A stretch of 64,000 nucleotides of DNA from Candidatus Ichthyocystis sparus. GTDB lineage: Bacteria; Pseudomonadota; Gammaproteobacteria; Burkholderiales; 2013Ark19i. Positions 10,146 to 19,014 of the stretch are shown in pieces. The first letter of the stretch is position 1; each line of letters starts with the position of its first letter. The notes beneath the pieces were generated by a model. The model saw only the letters and a list, made by a program, of their open reading frames with translations. It was not told the DNA's origin and did not search any database. The position numbers were made by a program, and so were the translations under genes. The stretch covers positions 172,744 to 236,743 of the forward strand of contig NZ_FKII01000049.1 in assembly GCF_900078745.1 (NCBI RefSeq). The letters are read 5' to 3'.

Positions 10146-10798
10146 GCAACCTCCCTTAATACTGACAAAATTTTCCTAAAAACTATGTTTACCGAACCTA
10201 TGCCATCAACGCAAAAAAACAAAGGCAAGGAGTCTCCACTTAAATTCTTATAAAATTCAACCAACTGCCTATTGTGCTCATGGTATACACTTAGACGCCT
10301 TAAAACTACCTCTGCTGAGTCATCATCACGTTGTACCAAAGGATCTCCAGTATCATCATCAAAACCTGGAACACGAGGGGGATTGTAGTGAGTATGGTAA
10401 GTACGTCCAGATGCTGGATGTAATAACCGACCACTCAACCTCTCTACAACCACTGCATCGGGAACATGTATCTCCACCACGACATCCAACTTAACACTAG
10501 CGCTAACTAAAGCCATAGCTTGAGATACGGTCCTTGGAATACCGTCCAACAGGTAACCAGAGCCACAATCTGGAAGCTGAACACGACTCTCAACTATGCT
10601 GATAATCAAACCATCTGGAACCAACAAACCCTTCTGGATTATGTCACTAACCTTGGCACCAATCTCAGAGGAAGAGTCCTTAACAGCAGATCTAAGCATA
10701 TCTCCAGTCGATATTTGAGGAATACGGAAATGCTGGCAAATCAATGCCGCTTGGGTTCCTTTACCTGCGCCTGGTGGACCTAACAAAACAAGACGCAT
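10142..10798 (-). CDS. adk: Adenylate kinase
   Basis: Adenylate kinase interconverts ATP and AMP with two ADP and balances the adenylate pool. The 218-residue protein has the P-loop GPPGAGKG (7-14), the AMP-binding STGDMLR (30-36), DGIPRT (usually DGFPRT) and a LID region with GRTYH. Length fits the long-LID bacterial form. AAGGA precedes the ATG. In Burkholderiales adk normally follows kdsB; here it follows trm112 directly and shares an ATGA overlap with ggt. Confidence 0.97.
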   Translation of the reverse strand: MRLVLLGPPGAGKGTQAALICQHFRIPQISTGDMLRSAVKDSSSEIGAKVSDIIQKGLLVPDGLIISIVESRVQLPDCGSGYLLDGIPRTVSQAMALVSASVKLDVVVEIHVPDAVVVERLSGRLLHPASGRTYHTHYNPPRVPGFDDDTGDPLVQRDDDSAEVVLRRLSVYHEHNRQLVEFYKNLSGDSLPLFFCVDGIGSVNIVFRKILSVLREVA

Positions 10799-10844
10799 TA
10801 CTGTACATCCTTGTCAATCTCAATCATTAAAATAGCCAGCGAAT

Positions 10845-11042
10845 TTATTTATGCGGCACATCAAATTCACCATCAAACGGTACGGCCTCAGATTGAATCA
10901 AAACTGGAATACCATTTCTGACAGGGTATGATAGACCATCAGCACAACAAACCAAACTATGTTCACTAGAAAAAAATTTCAGTGGGCCTTTACACAGTGG
11001 GCAAACAAGAAGATCAATAAGCCTAGGATCAAGCCTACTCAT
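10845..11042 (-). CDS. Trm112-family small zinc-ribbon protein (YcaR-like)
   Basis: This 65-residue protein has the family pattern: LIDLLVCPLCKGPL at 8-21, then LVCCADGLSYPVRNGIPVL. Eukaryotic Trm112 activates methyltransferases; the bacterial form has no firm role. In Burkholderiales this gene sits between lpxK and kdsB. Both are missing here, so trm112 lies between exbD and adk. GAGGAGA precedes the start by about twelve bases. Confidence 0.9.
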   Translation of the reverse strand: MSRLDPRLIDLLVCPLCKGPLKFFSSEHSLVCCADGLSYPVRNGIPVLIQSEAVPFDGEFDVPHK

Positions 11043-11063
11043 ACTATCTACTATCTCCTCAAT

Positions 11064-11504
11064 CTAATCTTTTTTATACATAAAAGGATCACGAACAGTA
11101 AAAGCTAAATGAGCAACGTGAATTTTTTCAATAGCCTCCATAACACCAACTACAGACTGAGTGGGGGCCTGTGCATCTGCATTTATTACTACAATCGCCT
11201 CAGAAGGAGAAACTTGCCGATCTTTAATCATATCAAGAATCGAATCAGCAAGGTTACCAACATACTTGGAAGAAATGTGATGCGATGAAACAACATAATT
11301 CCCATTTCTAAGAACCAAAACCTCGAATTCAGAAGAAGGATGCAGATGATCCCGCTTAATAGCAGTAGGCAAGTTTATATGGTAGTGGGAAAAACGATTA
11401 TATGTAGTTGATAACATAAGAAATATAAGAACCACCAGTAGCAAATCTATCATAGGAATCAAATTAATCTCTGGATTATCGCGATTGCGACGGCGGAAAA
11501 ACAT
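11064..11504 (-). CDS. exbD: ExbD/TolR-family inner membrane protein
   Basis: ExbD/TolR pairs with ExbB/TolQ in a proton-driven motor that energises TonB- or Tol-dependent outer membrane processes. The protein begins MFFRRRNRDNPEINLIPMID and then has one transmembrane segment (LLLVVLIFLML) containing the conserved Asp of the IDLLLV stretch, followed by a periplasmic domain. The frame can extend to an ATG at 11546 that overlaps the exbB stop. The ATG at 11504 fits the family start and has AAGG nine bases upstream. Directly downstream of exbB, so co-transcribed. Confidence 0.92.
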   Translation of the reverse strand: MFFRRRNRDNPEINLIPMIDLLLVVLIFLMLSTTYNRFSHYHINLPTAIKRDHLHPSSEFEVLVLRNGNYVVSSHHISSKYVGNLADSILDMIKDRQVSPSEAIVVINADAQAPTQSVVGVMEAIEKIHVAHLAFTVRDPFMYKKD

Positions 11505-11542
11505 AACAAAATGCCTTATTGCAATTGTAGTAGTAGAAAAAA

Positions 11543-12166
11543 TCATCGTTCAGCGTAAGCTTCTTGCACAGCATAAAAAAAATTCATGGATATGTGCTCC
11601 ATATCAGACAAAAAGCCATCTGCAACGGAACGAAAATAGCGATAGCAGATCAACGAAGGTATGGCCACAGCCAGTCCCAGAGCCGTATTGTACAGTGCAA
11701 CAGATATACCATGAGCTAGAACAAGAGGATCATACGATCCATCAGTAGAGTGTGCAGCAAAAATTTCTATCATACCAATAACGGTACCAAATAAACCCAT
11801 GAGAGGAGCTATAGACGCTATAGTTCCAATGGCATTCAAGAATCTCTCCAGCTGACGTGACACAAGTAAGGACTCAACAGACAAAAGCTCACGCATTTTT
11901 TCAGGTGAGGAATTGGCATGCCGCACTATCAATGAGAGGAAACGCCCTAAAAGGGAGTGAGAAGACAAATTTTCCAAAGTAACGTCAGGAAGCATGTATG
12001 TTTGCCTATACTCATTGAGCACCTGCTCGGGCAACTCCGGTGGAAGCACACGGGACCTGCGAAGAAACAAGAAACGCTCAACAATAAAGGAAAGAGAGGC
12101 CACGGACAAGCTTAACAACAAAAAAATCGGCCACCCACCGGCAATGATCAAGCGAAATATAGACAT
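11543..12166 (-). CDS. exbB: ExbB/TolQ-family proton channel protein
   Basis: This is the polytopic partner of ExbD. From the ATG at 12166 the product is 207 residues and starts MSIFRLIIAGGWPIF, as betaproteobacterial ExbB proteins do. The longer frame to 12217 adds a region without family similarity. Three transmembrane segments are visible: about 8-28, then the pair IGTIASIAPLMGLFGTVIGM and ISVALYNTALGLAVAIPSL that contains the conserved channel residues. First gene of the minus-strand run exbB-exbD-trm112-adk-ggt. Confidence 0.92.
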   Translation of the reverse strand: MSIFRLIIAGGWPIFLLLSLSVASLSFIVERFLFLRRSRVLPPELPEQVLNEYRQTYMLPDVTLENLSSHSLLGRFLSLIVRHANSSPEKMRELLSVESLLVSRQLERFLNAIGTIASIAPLMGLFGTVIGMIEIFAAHSTDGSYDPLVLAHGISVALYNTALGLAVAIPSLICYRYFRSVADGFLSDMEHISMNFFYAVQEAYAER

Positions 12167-12435
12167 CGTCTCTAAGCACATAAAGTATGTAATACAAACA
12201 TTATGCCAAACATACAACTTTTAAAAAAGAGGTCCCCAAACGTCCACAAAGACTGTGGATAAGTTTGTGGGCTAGACTTGTATGATATCCCTCAAGAGCC
12301 GTTTTTATTCCATTGTCCTTGCTTTGATGAAAAAATTATCAAGAACCTAAATTAGAACGGACCTCATTTACACATGTAAGTAAAAGTAATCTATAATTGC
12401 CATCATACTAGGAGCGAAAATTAGGATCACTACGA

Positions 12436-13785
12436 ATGTTGCCGGATCAAGATGTTCTTACTGTTAGCGCACTGAATAGATTAATAAAAAACACATTGGA
12501 AAAGAACTTAAGTCTTGTATGTGTGGAAGGTGAGATTTCAAATTGCGTTCGTGCATCGTCTGGGCACATTTATTTCTCACTCAAGGACGACCTAGCGCAA
12601 GTTAGGTGCATATTATGGCGCGGCATAGTAGGTACTCTCGAAACCATACCTCAAAATGGCGACCAATTCCTTGTATATGGAAATTTAACGGTTTACGAAG
12701 CACGTGGGGATTATCAAATACAAGTTAAAAAAATAATACCTCGTGGCAGCGGGCAGTTATACATTCTTTTTGAAAAACTCAAAAATAAACTAGAGAAAGA
12801 AGGATTATTTGATGTCACACGTAAGAGCCAATTGCCCAGGTACCCGTTATCAGTAGGGATAGCAACATCTCTGCAAGCTGCTGCACTTATGGACGTAATG
12901 TATGTTATACGACAAACCAGACCAGATATAGAAACTATAATATACCCTATACCTGTGCAAGGCAAAGGAATTGGCGATGTAATTGCGCAGACTCTGCGCA
13001 TCATATACGAGCGTTATGAGGTAGACGTTCTTTTAGTGGTTAGAGGTGGCGGGTCCATGGAAGATTTGTGGGCTTTTAATGAAGAGGTAGTGGCACGTGC
13101 AATATTTGAATCACCCATCCCTACCATTAGCGGCATAGGACACGAAACTGATTTTACAATATCTGACTTCGTAGCAGACGCTAGAGCACCAACACCAACC
13201 GCTGCTGCCCATCTACTAGGCAATACAGCACAAGAGAAAAAAAATCTGCTACATATCTACCAAAGAATGAATCAACATGTATCCAGCCTGTGGCACCAAA
13301 AACAACAACACCTAGATCGTGCTCAAATGAAGCTCCAGCACCCCATAACCAAACTGTACAAACTCAGGCAACAGCTACAAAGCCTGTGCCACAAGATGAC
13401 TGGACAGGTTCATAATAAATTGAGCGTAATAACTAAATATTATTACCACCTATCGCAGCGCCTTGATAGGTCTATCCCCTGCTGCAATATGCAAAGAAGG
13501 ACTTACGAGAAACTCCTGCACCGTCTGTCGTTATGTTTACGTGTTTCATTTGAAACAACTAAAAATCGTGTACAAAAAATATCTCAGTCACTGATGCACC
13601 TCAACCCTAAGGCTGTTCTTGAAAGAGGATATAGCATGACCATGGATAACGAATGCCGTGTAATTAGCAGCTTCTCCGAAGTATCACCACCTAAAAAAGT
13701 AAAAATTATACTCGGGTCTGGACACTTGGAAGCCTCAGTAACACTTTCTTGCCCACCATCAGACAATGATGACAATACTAAATAA
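12436..13785 (+). CDS. xseA: Exodeoxyribonuclease VII large subunit
   Basis: XseA is the catalytic subunit of ExoVII, which degrades single-stranded DNA into oligonucleotides. The 449-residue product begins with an OB-fold domain (LTVSALNRLIKNTLE, then VEGEISN and GHIYFSLKDD). The nuclease domain follows (VVRGGGSMEDLWAFNEE, GIGHETDFTISDFVAD, APTPTAAA), and then a coiled-coil region. All key motifs are intact. The small subunit gene xseB is not in the window. xseA followed by sodB is a common Burkholderiales order; here about 3.5 kb of accessory genes separates them. Confidence 0.96.
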   Translation: MLPDQDVLTVSALNRLIKNTLEKNLSLVCVEGEISNCVRASSGHIYFSLKDDLAQVRCILWRGIVGTLETIPQNGDQFLVYGNLTVYEARGDYQIQVKKIIPRGSGQLYILFEKLKNKLEKEGLFDVTRKSQLPRYPLSVGIATSLQAAALMDVMYVIRQTRPDIETIIYPIPVQGKGIGDVIAQTLRIIYERYEVDVLLVVRGGGSMEDLWAFNEEVVARAIFESPIPTISGIGHETDFTISDFVADARAPTPTAAAHLLGNTAQEKKNLLHIYQRMNQHVSSLWHQKQQHLDRAQMKLQHPITKLYKLRQQLQSLCHKMTGQVHNKLSVITKYYYHLSQRLDRSIPCCNMQRRTYEKLLHRLSLCLRVSFETTKNRVQKISQSLMHLNPKAVLERGYSMTMDNECRVISSFSEVSPPKKVKIILGSGHLEASVTLSCPPSDNDDNTK

Positions 13786-14195
13786 GTGCAATAAAAAACC
13801 ACAGTACGTAGCTAGTATAAACAAGAACAGACAAATACAATTGTCTATCAGGATATTTAATTTATTACAGATCATGTTTTACCACAAAGAGAAGGAAAAA
13901 CAGAGAAGCCATATTATTTGCTAATCTCTAGTCCTACACATCCTAATTATGCGGGTGATAATCCTAATCTGCAAAGCTATTACTACACTATAAGCTCTAT
14001 TGAATCTCTTCTTAGAAGAACTGAATTTAATTTAGGAAGCAGACCTTAAACTAACTGTCTCTAACAGTCATCATCAAGAACTAAGTCATAATCATAAACA
14101 TCAGTCGTACTATGTCTATATTAGGCCTTGGCAATATAAAACGTATCGACAAATAGTACATTTTACCCATTTTATTAGCAGACTTTTTAATGTCA
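13786..14195. other. Gap with a start-less reading frame, probably a gene remnant
   Basis: The plus-strand frame 13861-14049 encodes 62 residues of protein-like composition (…LISSPTHPNYAGDN…) but has no ATG, GTG or TTG start and is preceded in frame by a stop. It is best read as the tail of a decayed gene. I do not recognise it. Nothing else is supportable here. Confidence 0.35.
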
Positions 14196-14741
14196 CTAGT
14201 ATCCAACATCCTTGTATGTTGCAGCAATACCTTCCACATCAGAAAATTTACTCTTATTTTTAACACATCTAGAGCGTGCTTCTCCCTTTTGAGGTGATGC
14301 CCTGGTGAAATTGCCAACATTATCCTCTTTTTCATAAACCGAGACACTGGTAGCAAGAGAAGCACTAGCACTTTCTTTATAAATTGTACCTCTAACATTA
14401 TCTGCTCGCTTACCCTTAGCACGAAAAGCACCTTTTCTACTGAAAGATCCAGTGGTGTTAGTATACGGTTTGTCTTTGCCTCCGGATAAGTAACCTAGCC
14501 TAGAGCCCTTAACGATGGATCTAGTCTCATTAGACCTAACAGAAGCATCAACATCTTTCTTTCTAATCATAAGCAATCTTAACTTTGCAAGAACATCAGG
14601 TAGTGTATTGTCTGCCCTAGAAGATGAAGGTGTGTCTACTCCTACCTTAATATCAGAAGTACCGGAGACATTATCACCCAACCCAGCAACACTAACCCTC
14701 TTTACCTTAACCTTATCATCACTGCCGCTAACAGGTATCAT
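14196..14741 (-). CDS. Small basic low-complexity protein of unknown function
   Basis: The 181-residue product is rich in Ser, Lys, Arg, Gly and Asp and has no hydrophobic segment. A good ribosome binding site (GGAGG, about five bases before the ATG) supports it as real. Its N-terminal KVKRVSVAG and central FSRKGAFRAKG resemble LKVRRVILS and LKRKGAMRHHG in the next gene upstream (14935-15660), so the two may be diverged paralogs. No signal peptide. The composition is that of many secreted effectors and intrinsically disordered proteins; function unknown. Confidence 0.65.
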   Translation of the reverse strand: MIPVSGSDDKVKVKRVSVAGLGDNVSGTSDIKVGVDTPSSSRADNTLPDVLAKLRLLMIRKKDVDASVRSNETRSIVKGSRLGYLSGGKDKPYTNTTGSFSRKGAFRAKGKRADNVRGTIYKESASASLATSVSVYEKEDNVGNFTRASPQKGEARSRCVKNKSKFSDVEGIAATYKDVGY

Positions 14742-14934
14742 AAGCCCTCCATCATCTTATTTTTATCTGTACAAAAAATCATGTTAATAAATTTTATCAC
14801 TTAAATAATTACAGATAATTAATCAAAAATTACATATGGTTATAGCTTTAGCAACCTAATTCATTCATGTTATGGGAAAAAATGCCTCCTGTAACAATAA
14901 ATACTAAATGTAAAAAATATCATCCAAATACTAT

Positions 14935-15660
14935 TTATTCGAAATCTGAATCATCCTGTCTATCTGGATCATTTATGTATCTAGCATATTTGTTGTCTAT
15001 TTCATCATATGCATAACCAACATCATCAGGATCTAAATGGCGATCGTATGTATGAACTTGGTGTATATTGGAAATAGCAACCTTTTTCTTCGCACCATTA
15101 GAACGATTTTTTCTACCTAAAAAATCATCCACTTTATCAAGAAAAACAGCGGCATGTTTCTTACGAAAAACATGAGGTTCATTTTTTAAAATACCTTTAA
15201 CAGGTTTTTTTGTACCGCCAGCTGCTCTACTGCCATAAGCAGTATCATAGCCAGTAGAAACTTGATTAGCAGCTTCCAAAACACTAGCACCTGAGCTACT
15301 ACCATGGTGCCGCATAGCTCCTTTTCTTTTCAAACCACCAACTGATCCTTCTTGCATATCAGAAACACCAGGTCTCGCATAAGTATGATCGTGTTCTACT
15401 CTTTTCAATTTTGGAGCAGGATAGGAATCGGGATCGCTCACGAGAGATCTTTCCTTAGGTGTTCTAACAATAACACCTCTGCTGCCAGAAGAAGCATTAC
15501 TCGATGCATTGTTACTCAAAATTACTCTTCGTACCTTCAAGGTAGGCTTGGGTCCAGAACCGCTACTGATAGCACCAGAGCTTCCAGAATTATCTTCCGT
15601 TGAAGATTTTTTTCCTTCCGTATGTCTAATTACTGTAGGTCTATTATTAATATTATTCAT
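14935..15660 (-). CDS. Ser/Lys-rich disordered protein of unknown function
   Basis: 241 residues. A Ser/Gly/Asn-rich N-terminal half carries basic patches (KVRRV, KLKRV, GLKRKGAM). It is followed by KKPVKGILKNEP and a basic stretch GRKNRSNGAKKKV near 190. The C-terminus is acidic and tyrosine-containing (DDVGYAYDEIDNKYARYIND). GGAGGTG lies about eight bases before the ATG. The basic stretch could act as a nuclear localisation signal if the protein reaches a host cell (inference). Not recognised. Confidence 0.68.
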   Translation of the reverse strand: MNNINNRPTVIRHTEGKKSSTEDNSGSSGAISSGSGPKPTLKVRRVILSNNASSNASSGSRGVIVRTPKERSLVSDPDSYPAPKLKRVEHDHTYARPGVSDMQEGSVGGLKRKGAMRHHGSSSGASVLEAANQVSTGYDTAYGSRAAGGTKKPVKGILKNEPHVFRKKHAAVFLDKVDDFLGRKNRSNGAKKKVAISNIHQVHTYDRHLDPDDVGYAYDEIDNKYARYINDPDRQDDSDFE

Positions 15661-15728
15661 TTTTATGCACCTCCCACCTAAGGTAATAAACGGATTACTA
15701 GTTATAAGAAATAAGGTGATATCTATAA

Positions 15729-16352
15729 TTAGGCAGGTAAACCCTCCCTGGAAGAAGCCTTTTTGAAGCCTCTCTTAAATCCTTCCTTATAAGCAGCACT
15801 GAATGCGTCTTTGGGAGATTTTCTGATTGCAGCACTAATATCAGAAATTCCCAAAGACTCAATAAAGGCAGATAATTTCTTACCTTCATTAGCCAATCCT
15901 TTTTTGTATCCAGCAGCTAACCCTCTCTTAAATCCCTCTTTCGCATATGCTCTAGATTTATCAACGCCTCCAAATTTATGCCCTGAGCGCATCTCACTAA
16001 CAAATTTGGAACGCGCCTTCTCAAAGGCTTCGAACGACCCGCTACGAATCACCTGCTCTCCATTAGTAGTATGTTTCGAGGATGTTTCAACAACACCTGA
16101 CTTAGCAGATTTAGGTTTAGCTCTAGCTTTAGTAAATAATGAGCGAAAGTTGCTCCATGATCTCCTAACTTTAGTTAATTTATCTCCCATACCAACATGT
16201 TCACGCCTCGCTCTAGAAAATTTACCTCCAATAATCTTAGTTAAGGTACGACTTCCACTTCTTGCAGTACTTACTTCATCTTCTTTAGAATAAATATCTT
16301 GGGGATAGGAAACATTAGGTGGCATACCATTGCTGTGAATCGGACCACTCAT
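15729..16352 (-). CDS. Basic protein with KEGFKRG repeats, function unknown
   Basis: 207 residues with a near-perfect ribosome binding site (AGGAGG six bases before the ATG). The N-terminal half is polar and basic. The C-terminal half is predicted helical and contains two copies of YxKEGFKRG: AYAKEGFKRGLAAGYKKG near 134-151 and AYKEGFKRGFKKASSREG near 187-204. Between them is a short hydrophobic helix. No signal peptide or membrane segment. First of three small co-oriented genes (15729, 14935, 14196) with similar composition and strong ribosome binding sites. Function unknown. Confidence 0.68.
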   Translation of the reverse strand: MSGPIHSNGMPPNVSYPQDIYSKEDEVSTARSGSRTLTKIIGGKFSRARREHVGMGDKLTKVRRSWSNFRSLFTKARAKPKSAKSGVVETSSKHTTNGEQVIRSGSFEAFEKARSKFVSEMRSGHKFGGVDKSRAYAKEGFKRGLAAGYKKGLANEGKKLSAFIESLGISDISAAIRKSPKDAFSAAYKEGFKRGFKKASSREGLPA

Positions 16353-17304
16353 TGTCCGCCTCCTAACTATTATTTTTTATAATAAATAAAAGCAAATAAA
16401 TCATGGATGATAAATATCAATGTCATTAATAATTAATCTATGAATACAATCCAATATAGACAAAGGTAAATCACTAAAAATCAGACAATGCCTTTGAATA
16501 TCTATTTACCCGTACTTCATCATCTAATAATTATGAAATTAAATTACCAAGCATAATCAATGCAGTATAAGCTATAAGAGAACCAAAAATCATTAAAAGA
16601 ATACATAAACTAAGTATCAAGAACTTACATTATGTGTTTATGCAGTAACTAGAAATTTAAGCAACAAATCACCTGCAAAATTATCTGCAATATATTGACA
16701 TAAATGAATACACAATTTCTTCATAATTAGGTAAATACAATTTTTGCTAGCGTTATTTATAAATAGAAATCATTGATAAAAAATTAGGGTGATCTTAAGT
16801 ATTAATTTTTACATGATTCCAATTAAGCTAATAAACTTTAAAAATGCAGAAATATAGACATGGGATAAACTGAAAACATTTGTCAATTTTATTTGACTCC
16901 TCTCTATAAGTTATAGATCCTCTACAAATTGGAGCCTCCCTCTACAGACAGGAACCTATAAAAACGTTACTTAAACTTCGGTTGTAGTGATTGCCATTGT
17001 CGCTTATTGAGAATGAGAATTAATAATAAAAACCATACGGCAGAAACAACTAATAGCTTTTATAATCTAATATTACTTGATGTAATGGTAGTGTAGTTGC
17101 CCAATGTAACGAATGTGAAACCACCTATTGGCATGGTGCAAACACTACTATAGGACACTATCGCCTCATTGCTAATTATAAATACAATACACAAACTTTA
17201 ATTTATAGAAATTACTCATACTACAAAAACATTGGTATCATGTAATAATTAATGCGTAGTACTGATATTTTTTGAGTTTAAAATTGGCATAGAAAGGACC
17301 GTAA
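16353..17304. other. 952-bp AT-rich gap between unknown gene and sodB
   Basis: I see no supportable gene or RNA. The divergent promoters of the minus-strand protein cluster and of sodB must lie here. The short leader before sodB contains AAAGGA seven bases ahead of its ATG. Confidence 0.45.
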
Positions 17305-17892
17305 ATGAAGCACGAGCTACCACCACTTCCTTATGCTTATGATGCCCTGGAACCCCTTATATCAAAGGAAACACTGATTACTCATCATGATAAACATCAT
17401 GCTGCATATGTAAATAATCTTAACAAGCTCATAGTTGGAACTGAGTTTGAAACCGCCACACTTGAGGATATTATCCGCCAATCTAGTGGCAAGATATTTA
17501 ACAACGCAGCTCAAGTATGGAATCATAATTTTTATTTTGAATGCCTACGTGAACCATTAGAAGACAATAAACCTTCTGGAACCTTATTAGCAGCTATAGA
17601 AAAACGCTGGACATCATTTGGCAATTTCAAGAAAGAATTTACCGACTTTGCTGCTGCTTTGTTTGGCTCTGCATGGTCTTGGCTAGTAATTACACCAGAC
17701 AACACAATAGAAATGCTTGGAACAAGTAATGCCAGTACTCCATTGACTACCGATTCTAAGGCACTACTCACATGTGACGTATGGGAACACGCTTACTACA
17801 TTGATCATAGAAATGTAAGAGGAAACTATCTTGAATCATTCTGGTCACTGGTTAATTGGGATTTTGTACAAAACAACCTATCTAGCCAATAA
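17305..17892 (+). CDS. sodB: Iron superoxide dismutase
   Basis: SodB converts superoxide to hydrogen peroxide and oxygen in the cytoplasm. The 195-residue product matches E. coli SodB closely in length and order. The four metal ligands are His27, His74 (VWNHNFYF), Asp158 and His162 (DVWEHAYY). FNNAAQVWNH and the NAxTPLTT block mark the iron-type family. The peroxide made would be handled by the catalase at 22376-23845. Confidence 0.97.
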   Translation: MKHELPPLPYAYDALEPLISKETLITHHDKHHAAYVNNLNKLIVGTEFETATLEDIIRQSSGKIFNNAAQVWNHNFYFECLREPLEDNKPSGTLLAAIEKRWTSFGNFKKEFTDFAAALFGSAWSWLVITPDNTIEMLGTSNASTPLTTDSKALLTCDVWEHAYYIDHRNVRGNYLESFWSLVNWDFVQNNLSSQ

Positions 17893-17961
17893 CAAAAATC
17901 AACCACGAAATATATCATTAAGTCCTGATATAGATGATAAATCTAGCTCGTGCCTATATCT

Positions 17962-17997
17962 GTACAGCTTGCGGGGTTTCTATGCCGCAAGGTGTAC
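17962..17997. terminator. Hairpin downstream of sodB
   Basis: CTTGCGG (17968-17974) pairs perfectly with CCGCAAG (17985-17991) around a ten-base loop, and flanking GTAC copies extend the stem after two unpaired bases on each side. There is no T run, so intrinsic termination is uncertain. It lies between the converging sodB and the 18025-18840 gene and could serve both. Confidence 0.4.
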
Positions 17998-18024
17998 GTA
18001 TAGTACGGAAGACCATCGGGCAGG

Positions 18025-18840
18025 CTATTCTCTGCCATCAAAGTTGCCTAATCTTTCATAAAACATGATCTGCCTTAAAATTTCCTCCTCATCCTCACTA
18101 AGTACTGTAGGCAATTCATTGCCTTCATCGTAGTTGTCAATCTCAGAAGAACTAACTACACCCTCAGAAGAATAACTCTCTCTTCCGATTGTTCCGGAGC
18201 CCCCCTCAGATGCTCTATCATAGAGATACATAGCCTCCATAGTTTCATCGTCTGAATCGTAGTCACTCCTTGACCTTACGCCTAAAGGATCAAGATATAC
18301 GTCGTCATCGTCAGAGTGTATCGAACCATCATCAGTAAAAACTGAACCAAATGAGCTTACAGAATAAGTATCATTATCACCAGCATAACCTTCTTCTATG
18401 TCATCATAATAATGATCTGACCTTACTGAATCATCGCTAGAAATCGACCTAACTGAATGTTCAGATCTGATAGAATCACTCCTAGAAATAGCCTCCGCAG
18501 CTCCTGCAGCGCCCGCAGCAACTGATCTATTATGACCACTGCGTTTTCTTGAAACAGCACGACGTCCCGGACCATTTCTGACAAAATTCCCTTCCGCGGG
18601 ATTAGGACCACTATCTCCTCTACGACCTGTAGAAGAAAACATTTGCTTCAATGAACGAAGAAGTGACCGTCCCTCTCCTGATGAGAATCTCCCATGGGAG
18701 GAAGAACGCTGTGCCCTAGAGTTACCATCATCACTAGCAACAGAAACCCTACCTCTATCCTCGCCTTTATGATGATCAACGCTATCAACTGCTTCATTAG
18801 CAACAGAACTATTTCTACCAGATGAACTTGAAGGGCGCAT
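18025..18840 (-). CDS. Ser/Asp-rich acidic protein of unknown function
   Basis: About 271 residues from the ATG at 18840, which has GGAG seven bases upstream; the frame can extend five codons further to 18855. The N-terminal third is basic and Ser/Arg-rich. The middle has SR-like dipeptides (SIRSEHSVRSISSDDSVRSD). The C-terminal half is strongly acidic with many Ser, Asp and Tyr, ending in a helical segment (LSEDEEEILRQIMFYERLG). No signal peptide or membrane segment. It resembles the disordered proteins at 14196-16352 in style but not in alignable sequence. Function unknown. Confidence 0.65.
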   Translation of the reverse strand: MRPSSSSGRNSSVANEAVDSVDHHKGEDRGRVSVASDDGNSRAQRSSSHGRFSSGEGRSLLRSLKQMFSSTGRRGDSGPNPAEGNFVRNGPGRRAVSRKRSGHNRSVAAGAAGAAEAISRSDSIRSEHSVRSISSDDSVRSDHYYDDIEEGYAGDNDTYSVSSFGSVFTDDGSIHSDDDDVYLDPLGVRSRSDYDSDDETMEAMYLYDRASEGGSGTIGRESYSSEGVVSSSEIDNYDEGNELPTVLSEDEEEILRQIMFYERLGNFDGRE

Positions 18841-19014
18841 AAACCTTCTCCACATTTTAGCGAATCAGGTATAGACCCTCCCTACTTGCATTCTTCTCCC
18901 GCACTAAATAAATGCAATCACTAACGATATTAAATAGCGTTAACACTGTACTTTACTTTAGTGGAGAAGAATGGCATTTTATTAGCTCGTAATAGGTTGC
19001 TTGTGGTAATTTAT

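Noticed and set aside
17090..17170. Possible decayed tRNA-like sequence before sodB
   Set aside because: No cloverleaf could be drawn with a sound T arm or acceptor stem.
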